NCBI GenBank assembly: GCA_029237695.1
Contig: JAQRGA010000042.1
Location: 62,001-126,000, forward strand
Origin: Conchocele bisecta
Taxonomy: Eukaryota > Mollusca > Bivalvia > Lucinida > Thyasiridae
Direction of reading: 5' to 3'
DNA: 64,000 nucleotides
Positions 58,187-64,000 of this stretch are shown here, one piece after another; the first letter of the stretch is position 1; the number at the start of each line of letters is the position of its first letter. Position numbers and translations under genes: made by a program. Below the pieces are notes generated by a model. The model worked only from the letters and a program-made list of their open reading frames with translations. It did not search any database and was not told where the DNA came from.

Positions 58187-58386
58187 ACTTATTTTTAAGA
58201 GATACTAAAATACTCATTGATTTTAGAAAGACAAGCTCTATAGAATAATATTTAATAAAAAAATCAATAAAATTTATTAGTTAATTTATAAAATGACGAA
58301 TTACACTAAAATATATTTATAGATATTTAGAAGTGATTTTCTTTAAAGTATTAATGCCGCTTTAAATATATTTCCATCAATTAATT

Positions 58387-59772
58387 CTATTTGTTTTTAT
58401 CATAATATTTTTGAACTTTATCAGCAACATCTCTGTATTTTGAGCTTATGGAATAAATTTTCTTAAAGCATTCAAAAGCATTTTTATTATCATCAATTTG
58501 TTCAAATGTTAATCCCAAATAATATATAGCATTTAATGAATACTTATCCATTATGCCATCATTAAGTGAAATTGCTTTTTTAAATTTATCAATAGCTAAA
58601 TCATAATGCTGCTTAGCATAAAAACATCTTCCTAAATAAATAATTGACGGTAGACGCCATTTCAGATTATTTTGAGAAGTCTGGAAGTGATCTATTGCTG
58701 AATTTATATTATTATTATTCCAGCTAGCCACTGCCAGATCAAAATGTAATTCCAAATCATTAGGATATGCTCTGACCCGTTTAGCTGCTGAATTTTCTCT
58801 AATATTTAAAATATCTGTTTTTATCTGTTTTACTTCTAAATCTGAATCAGATTTATCACTTAACTTAGCAAGTTTTAAATCTAAAATTGAGATTACACAA
58901 TTTTCTGAAGCTTTATTTATTGAAATATCAAAAATATTAGATTTTTCTTCAAGCTTTTTAAAGTAATTCAAAGCTTCATGGTACTCTTCACTTTTATAAT
59001 AAAGCCATCCGAGTTTTCTTATAATTTTTACTGATTCAGGATTTGCATTAAGTTCATTTTTTAGTGAAACAACCATATCTTTAATGTCATCAGCATTGTG
59101 GATAATTTTTTCTTCCTTTTCTAAAATTTCAGCTTCATCTTTATCTTTCAATTTATCTCTAAAAGAACTAGATTTATCTTCCCAGTTACTTTTTTCCATA
59201 GTTGCTGAAGCAGTAGCAGACCGTTCATCTGATTTATACTCTAAATTATCAGGGAACATTTGAGATAATATATGTCTTAACCGAAGCTCATCCTGCCGTC
59301 TATTTAAATCTTGATACAAGTTCGCCAAATTTTTTATAACAGCTACATTTTTGGGATAAAAACTATAAGCTAATTCATATGATTCCAGTACGATAAAATT
59401 AGCATCTAAAGCCTTCCCTGCATCTGCCAATAGTTTTAATGCTGATAGATTTCTTACATCAATGGATAAAGCTTCTTCTGCGGAAGCTAATGCAAATTCA
59501 TTCTTTTTTCTAAGAAGTGATAATTGCCCTAATTTTATTATTTTGTTTATTTTAAATGAAAATATTTTTTTCTTTAATCCTCCTATTTTACAATAAATTT
59601 TTTCTACTTCTCTTAATTTATTTCTTACAACAGTTAAACCTGGTTCCTTAGAAAGAATAAGTATTAATAGTTCCACCGCATAAGGGAAATTACTTTTTGA
59701 TGCGGCAAATACTGCTTTTTCATAAATTCTCTCTATCTCAGATGAAACATCATGTATTGCTTTTTGTTCCAT
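58387..59772 (-). CDS. Tetratricopeptide-repeat protein
   Basis: 461 residues of helical repeats. TPR-like units are clear at LGWLYYKSEEYHEALNYFKKL, LGRCFYAKQHYDLAIDKFKKAI and YYLGLTFEQIDDNKNAFECFKKI. A lysine/glutamate-rich linker lies at about 185-230. There is no signal peptide, so it is probably a cytoplasmic scaffold. It is divergent from the SpoIIE-type phosphatase, with 125 bases between starts. Confidence 0.78.
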   Translation of the reverse strand: MEQKAIHDVSSEIERIYEKAVFAASKSNFPYAVELLILILSKEPGLTVVRNKLREVEKIYCKIGGLKKKIFSFKINKIIKLGQLSLLRKKNEFALASAEEALSIDVRNLSALKLLADAGKALDANFIVLESYELAYSFYPKNVAVIKNLANLYQDLNRRQDELRLRHILSQMFPDNLEYKSDERSATASATMEKSNWEDKSSSFRDKLKDKDEAEILEKEEKIIHNADDIKDMVVSLKNELNANPESVKIIRKLGWLYYKSEEYHEALNYFKKLEEKSNIFDISINKASENCVISILDLKLAKLSDKSDSDLEVKQIKTDILNIRENSAAKRVRAYPNDLELHFDLAVASWNNNNINSAIDHFQTSQNNLKWRLPSIIYLGRCFYAKQHYDLAIDKFKKAISLNDGIMDKYSLNAIYYLGLTFEQIDDNKNAFECFKKIYSISSKYRDVADKVQKYYDKNK

Positions 59773-59897
59773 TTTATATAGTTTTCTCTTTCTTTTATTT
59801 TTTACTTTTAGTAAGTATAATTATCAACTCTATCTAGTTATAATATCTATTATTAAGGATATAACTAATAATTTAAAAATAAAAAAACTGTTTATAT

Positions 59898-61634
59898 ATG
59901 AAAATAAGAACAAAAGTTATTCTATCCTATATTTTAATAATAATCATTATTTCATTATTATGGTGCTTTACTACATTTCTACAGTATAAAATATTGATTT
60001 TAAAAAATTTAGCAATAAGTACCCAAACATTAGAAAGTTATTTTCAAAAAGCAGAAAAACTATCAGAAGGTAAACTAGAAATATTATCAAAAAAATATCT
60101 TCAATTAATAAATAAAAATATGACAACTACACTATCTCCTTTAATTCAGTATGATTTAAAAAATGAAATTGACATAGCTAAGGATCCAAAAATTATAAAT
60201 GTTATTAATTATTTTCTTAAAATTAATAAAAAAATAATTATTGGTTATTCATTTTTAATGGCACCAAACTATCAACTCGTAGTCTCTCCAAATCCAGTTG
60301 ACTTACTCGTTAAAGAAAAAGAGTTACGCAAGGGATTTCCAAGGTTATATAAACTAATGAATAAAGTTAAAAGAAAAGGTAAAGCTGAAGGGTATTACAA
60401 TTTTTATTATGTAAGCAATCAAGGAATTCCTACTAAAATTCATACTAAAAAATTCGCATATTTTTCAAAAATTTCAAATACTGATTACTATTTAGGAACA
60501 ACAATATTTCTTTCAAATTATCAGCAATATGCAAATAAAATACTTATAAAAGAGAAAAAAAATATTCTGAATAACCTTACAAAAGAGTTAAGTAAAACAT
60601 TTACTAATGAACTGTATTATACATTTATGATTAACCTTATTATTATCTGCTTTGTTATTTTAATTTTTATATATTTAGGTTGGCTACTTGCCAATTCTAT
60701 AACCAAACCCATTCATAATTTAACAAAAATTGTAAAAAATATAGGTCTTAATAATATCGATTTTTCAATAAAGATAAACAATAAAGATAAAAGTGAAGTT
60801 GGCAAACTCTCAAGGGCATTTAACTTTTTAAACAAAGAGTTAAATATTTATATGGATCACTTTAAAAAAGACCTAAAAAGAAAACAGTTAATAGAAAGTG
60901 AACTGGAAATAGCAAAAGATATACAAACATCTTCTCTACCTAATATTACAGAAAACTTTATAAGAGCTGAGTTTGAATTATATGCGAAAGTTAAACCTGC
61001 ACGAATAGTTTCAGGTGATTTTTACGATTTTTTTTATCTGTCAGAAGATAAAATTGCTATTCTCGTTGCCGATGTATCAGGAAAAGGTATTTCCGCCGCT
61101 TTTTTTATGACCAACTTTAAAATTATGCTAAAAACAGTATGTATGGATAAAAAAAATAATCCTGCTAGAGCTTTGGAAAAAGCAAATAATATAATTTGTG
61201 ATGCCAATAAAGCATTTATGTTTGTTACAGTATTTCTTGCATATTACGATATAAAAACAGGAGAATTAAAGCACGCCAATGCAGGACATCATAGTAGTCT
61301 TATTATAAATAAAATAGGAGAGGCAACTGAATTTGGCTTATTTAATAACACTGTTATAGGTCTATATAAAAATATAAAATATGATATTGGTCAAAAAATG
61401 CTTATAAAGGGTGATAAATTGATTTTATATACAGATGGGATACCGGAAGCAGCATCGCCTAAAAATGAAATGTACGGCTCTGAAAGGTTCATTAAAACGT
61501 TAATTAAAAATCAAGCTCTACCTCTTAGAAGTATTTTTAAGAAAGTATATGAAGATGTAAATAAATTTGAAGAAACAAATAAGCAGTTTGATGATATTAC
61601 AATTTTAATGCTTAAACGTAATAATGATGGTTAA
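59898..61634 (+). CDS. Membrane sensor phosphatase: HAMP plus SpoIIE-type PP2C
   Basis: 578 residues. Membrane helix 1 (about 9-28) and helix 2 (about 248-272) bracket an extracytoplasmic sensor region. A HAMP domain follows, then the linker LEIAKDIQTSSLP typical of RsbU/SpoIIE phosphatases. The PP2C core has VSGDFYDFF, LVADVSGKGISAAFFM, HANAGHHSSLI, LYTDGIPEA and DDITILML, so all metal-binding aspartates are visible. It should dephosphorylate a serine/threonine-phosphorylated partner, such as an anti-sigma antagonist; no partner is adjacent. Confidence 0.86.
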   Translation: MKIRTKVILSYILIIIIISLLWCFTTFLQYKILILKNLAISTQTLESYFQKAEKLSEGKLEILSKKYLQLINKNMTTTLSPLIQYDLKNEIDIAKDPKIINVINYFLKINKKIIIGYSFLMAPNYQLVVSPNPVDLLVKEKELRKGFPRLYKLMNKVKRKGKAEGYYNFYYVSNQGIPTKIHTKKFAYFSKISNTDYYLGTTIFLSNYQQYANKILIKEKKNILNNLTKELSKTFTNELYYTFMINLIIICFVILIFIYLGWLLANSITKPIHNLTKIVKNIGLNNIDFSIKINNKDKSEVGKLSRAFNFLNKELNIYMDHFKKDLKRKQLIESELEIAKDIQTSSLPNITENFIRAEFELYAKVKPARIVSGDFYDFFYLSEDKIAILVADVSGKGISAAFFMTNFKIMLKTVCMDKKNNPARALEKANNIICDANKAFMFVTVFLAYYDIKTGELKHANAGHHSSLIINKIGEATEFGLFNNTVIGLYKNIKYDIGQKMLIKGDKLILYTDGIPEAASPKNEMYGSERFIKTLIKNQALPLRSIFKKVYEDVNKFEETNKQFDDITILMLKRNNDG

Positions 61635-61838
61635 TTAACCTTGTCAAGCCTCTGTTCCGGTGGAGTACTCTTGATAGTTTGACTTTTCCATAAGTGGTAG
61701 AATTTTTTACAGTGAGTGAATTCCTTGAAAAATTTTATCAAAAGAAAAGATTTAGTGCTTAGTCTAGATAATAAAATATTAGAAAGAGATTTATTGAATG
61801 ATTATATTCATATCTGTACTCCTGAAGAATTCAGACTT

Positions 61839-63197
61839 TCAATCCTCAGGCTCTGCTGGCGGTATTAATTTTTTTAATTTTAAAAGATCAAATTTTCCTG
61901 AACCAAGAATAGGTATTTCATCAACTTTATAGTAATTTATCGGTTTTGGAATCCATAAATTTGGTAATCCATGATTTTTTAGATACAGATTAATTTTTTC
62001 TATAGATGTATTTAATTCAGTGTATATAACAATAAGTTTTTCGCCTTTTTTATCATCTTTAGTATCAGTAATACATATTGTTCCAAATTCTGATTTTTCA
62101 GCTTCATTAATAAGTTTTTCAACTACTTCATGTGAAACCATTTCTCCTGCAATTTTACTAAATCTGGATATTCTGCCTGTTATTAAGATATTCCCTGATT
62201 CATCCATAGAAGCAATATCTTTGGTATTATACCACCCATCAATTATCACATCATTAGTAGCATCAATATCATCGAGATAACCTTTCATTATTGAAGGAGA
62301 CTTTATAAAAAGTAGTCCACTTTTTCTAGGTTTAACTTCTTTATAAGTATCAATATCGATTATTTTAGAGGCCATACCGGTTAATACTTTTCCTACACTG
62401 TGAGACTTTCCTGATTTTAATCCTAAATCATTTATATCTTCAGATATATTAATTGAAACAACAGGTGATAACTCAGTGCATCCATAACCTTCTATAGGTT
62501 CAATGCATGTATGTTTTCTAAATTTTTCAGCATGTTTATAATTCATTTTTTCCGAACCCAATATTAATAATCTTAGTGAATCATAATCTGTATTTATTGA
62601 TTTTTTAATATAGTTATTTAAAAATGTCGGCGTAGAAGTAAGCAGAGTTAACTTATGTTTTTTAATGGATTGAATTACAGCAGAGGTATCTAACGGATTT
62701 TTGATATAAACTACTTTAATACCATACATTAACGGAATCCAAAGACCTAAATTGATTCCAAATGAATGAAAAAATGGAAGATTTCCAACTATTTTTTCAT
62801 TATCGACACTACATTTCATAATCTGAATATATGAATTAACATTACTATTCATATTATGATGCGATAATAAAATTCCTTTAGGGATGCCGCTGGAGCCGCT
62901 GGAAAACAGCAAAATTGCTGTTTGATATATATCTTTAAAGTTTCTACTAAGACATCTAATTAATATCCATGAAGGAAGAATAAATATCAGTATAGCATAA
63001 AATATTTTATTTTTTAGAGTTATATTATTTGATATATCTTCAAGAAAAACCATCTCAGGTCTCTCTTTTAGATTTGCTTTCTTAATAAATAATCTACTTG
63101 TAATAATTATATCTAAATTTGCTTTTCGAATCGAATAATTGAATATCTTTTCTGAAAGAGTGAAGTTCAAAATTGCCGGAACCAAATCCGAAAACAT
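61839..63197 (-). CDS. aas: Acyl-ACP/acyl-CoA synthetase domain of an Aas-type protein, detached by a frameshift
   Basis: 452 residues of an AMP-forming ligase: ILLFSSGSSGIPKGILLSHHN (P-loop-like), EGYGCTELSPVV, GWYNTKDIASMDE, ITGRISRFSKIAGEM and the catalytic lysine in ILGSGKFDLLKL. The homologous frame extends upstream past this ATG to about 63359 (FDYKGGALNSFKVLL, KKYIGVLLPNSNFASA), with no start codon. The acyltransferase gene immediately upstream ends at 63346 in the neighbouring frame. In Aas these two parts form one protein, so one extra A in an A-run (63356-63361) probably separates them. Confidence 0.72.
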   Translation of the reverse strand: MFSDLVPAILNFTLSEKIFNYSIRKANLDIIITSRLFIKKANLKERPEMVFLEDISNNITLKNKIFYAILIFILPSWILIRCLSRNFKDIYQTAILLFSSGSSGIPKGILLSHHNMNSNVNSYIQIMKCSVDNEKIVGNLPFFHSFGINLGLWIPLMYGIKVVYIKNPLDTSAVIQSIKKHKLTLLTSTPTFLNNYIKKSINTDYDSLRLLILGSEKMNYKHAEKFRKHTCIEPIEGYGCTELSPVVSINISEDINDLGLKSGKSHSVGKVLTGMASKIIDIDTYKEVKPRKSGLLFIKSPSIMKGYLDDIDATNDVIIDGWYNTKDIASMDESGNILITGRISRFSKIAGEMVSHEVVEKLINEAEKSEFGTICITDTKDDKKGEKLIVIYTELNTSIEKINLYLKNHGLPNLWIPKPINYYKVDEIPILGSGKFDLLKLKKLIPPAEPED

Positions 63198-63345
63198 TGT
63201 TGCTAAAATTACTGCTGATGCAAAATTACTATTAGGTAATAAAACACCTATATATTTTTTCCCTGATTTAATTTTATTAATTTCTCTACTTAAAATTATA
63301 CTTATCAGTAGAACCTTAAATGAATTTAAAGCTCCTCCCTTGTAG

Positions 63346-64000
63346 TCAAATAATATTTTTTATTTTTTTAAAAGGTTTTTTTTTGGTTATATGGATAAAA
63401 TTATAATGCAATGGCTTCTCTTTATATCTTGGCAGACATTCAACATCAACTGCAAGTTCACTTATATACTGTCTAATTTCATAAGGTTTACTATTCTTAT
63501 TTATTTTTTTTCCAAAACATACACTGACTAAACGAGCTCTTAACTTTTTATCACATTTACAATAGCTAAATTTACTTCCCCAGAGAGGTCCGATGAAAAG
63601 AGGAATAATATCTACATCTAAATCATTTGGTAAAATATCATTAACTTCATCATTAAAACTTCCAATTAATCCATTTTTTGTTATTTTTCTCTCAGGGAAA
63701 ATACAGACACTCCCACCTGATTTTAAAATATTTTTTACATGATCGCAGTAATTTTTATATTCATTAATATTTTTATCATCAGGCTTCTTTATATATCCAA
63801 AAAACTTAGCTATTTTTTTATAAAAATTAGTTTTAGCGGTATCTTCATAAGTTACAAATTTAATATTTCTTGATACAGATGAATTAATAAAAAATTCATC
63901 GATCAAAGTTACATGATTAGATACAAAAATAGTAGGTTTATTAAAAGGTACATTATCCTCTCCAATAACTCTTATTTTATATAAAAATCGAGTGATAAAA
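63346..64000 (-). CDS. aas: PlsC-type acyltransferase domain of an Aas-type protein (5' end outside window)
   Basis: The frame is open to the window edge, so the true start lies beyond 64000. VSNHVTLID is the HX4D motif, and FPERKITKNG takes the place of the usual FPEG motif (arginine for glycine). The C-terminus ends HYNFIHITKKKPFKKIK. In E. coli Aas this half re-acylates lysophosphatidylethanolamine with acyl groups activated by the ligase half. Larger homologues carry a further N-terminal transporter domain that would lie outside the window. Confidence 0.7.
   Translation of the reverse strand, partial: FITRFLYKIRVIGEDNVPFNKPTIFVSNHVTLIDEFFINSSVSRNIKFVTYEDTAKTNFYKKIAKFFGYIKKPDDKNINEYKNYCDHVKNILKSGGSVCIFPERKITKNGLIGSFNDEVNDILPNDLDVDIIPLFIGPLWGSKFSYCKCDKKLRARLVSVCFGKKINKNSKPYEIRQYISELAVDVECLPRYKEKPLHYNFIHITKKKPFKKIKNII

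Noticed and set aside
61713..61868. A plus-strand 51-codon frame between the phosphatase and the acyl-ACP synthetase
   Set aside because: It overlaps the 3' end of the conserved opposite-strand gene and has no ribosome site or recognisable family. It may be a fossil, but I could not support it.
63340..63370. Programmed frameshifting in the aas-type gene
   Set aside because: The A-runs are slippery, but a +1 shift would be needed and no stimulatory element is visible, so a one-base insertion is simpler.

Overview
The window is AT-rich (about 30% GC by eye) bacterial chromosome from a Gram-negative member of the Planctomycetota-Verrucomicrobiota-Chlamydiota (PVC) group, most likely Lentisphaerota or Verrucomicrobiota. 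The best marker is a 50-residue MSRHPSLK-type small basic protein (50443-50595), a family I know only from Chlamydia, Verrucomicrobia and Lentisphaerae. Two further conserved-looking unknowns (54338-54820, 55005-55709) and a fused RpiB-GlyA enzyme fit this placement. Lipopolysaccharide, heptose, aminoarabinose and aminolipid genes point to a diderm envelope.

Layout. 1-15.8 kb: the 3' part of mnmA, a solitary arnB-like aminotransferase, a giant two-domain glycogen debranching enzyme, a YwlE-like phosphatase followed by an RpiB-GlyA fusion, a geranylgeranyl-reductase-family flavoprotein, an MHS-type transporter, cmk and a degenerate CobS-like membrane protein. Two gene fossils (transporter, IS200/IS605 tnpA) lie in the gaps. 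15.8-18.6 kb: an olsB-olsA-like aminolipid pair and a DUF805/zinc-ribbon membrane protein. 18.6-41.8 kb: a surface polysaccharide locus with a winged-helix regulator, Wzm/Wzt ABC exporter, many GT2, GT4 and GT9 glycosyltransferases, SAM methyltransferases, and rfaE1 at the far end. 41.9-44.5 kb: an FHA membrane protein facing a coiled-coil membrane protein and a small lipoprotein. 44.5-64 kb: mostly housekeeping genes (PHP phosphoesterase, leuS, nucleotidase, nnr, fbaA, gpmI, a CAU tRNA), a TPR protein, a SpoIIE-type phosphatase and an aas-type acyl-ACP synthetase/acyltransferase.

The most striking structure is a tandem array at 23554-30331. A unit of about 3.09 kb (GT2-FkbM fusion, truncated methyltransferase, second glycosyltransferase) is present twice at over 99% identity, followed by a 593-bp third copy. 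The copies carry different lesions: in-frame stops, 1-2 base frameshifts and charge reversals in the methyltransferase motif. More duplications and fossils sit nearby: tandem GT2 genes at 32809-34417, an internally deleted GT4, a GT9 tail, two broken methyltransferases, and GxxExxY fragments on both sides of wzm. The locus looks like rapidly rearranging surface-antigen DNA.

Single-base frameshifts also split a HAD phosphatase gene (45503-46115) and the aas-type gene (61839-64000). Either the genome is eroding or the assembly has residual homopolymer errors; the sequence alone cannot decide for the single-lesion genes. The multi-lesion fossils are very probably real.
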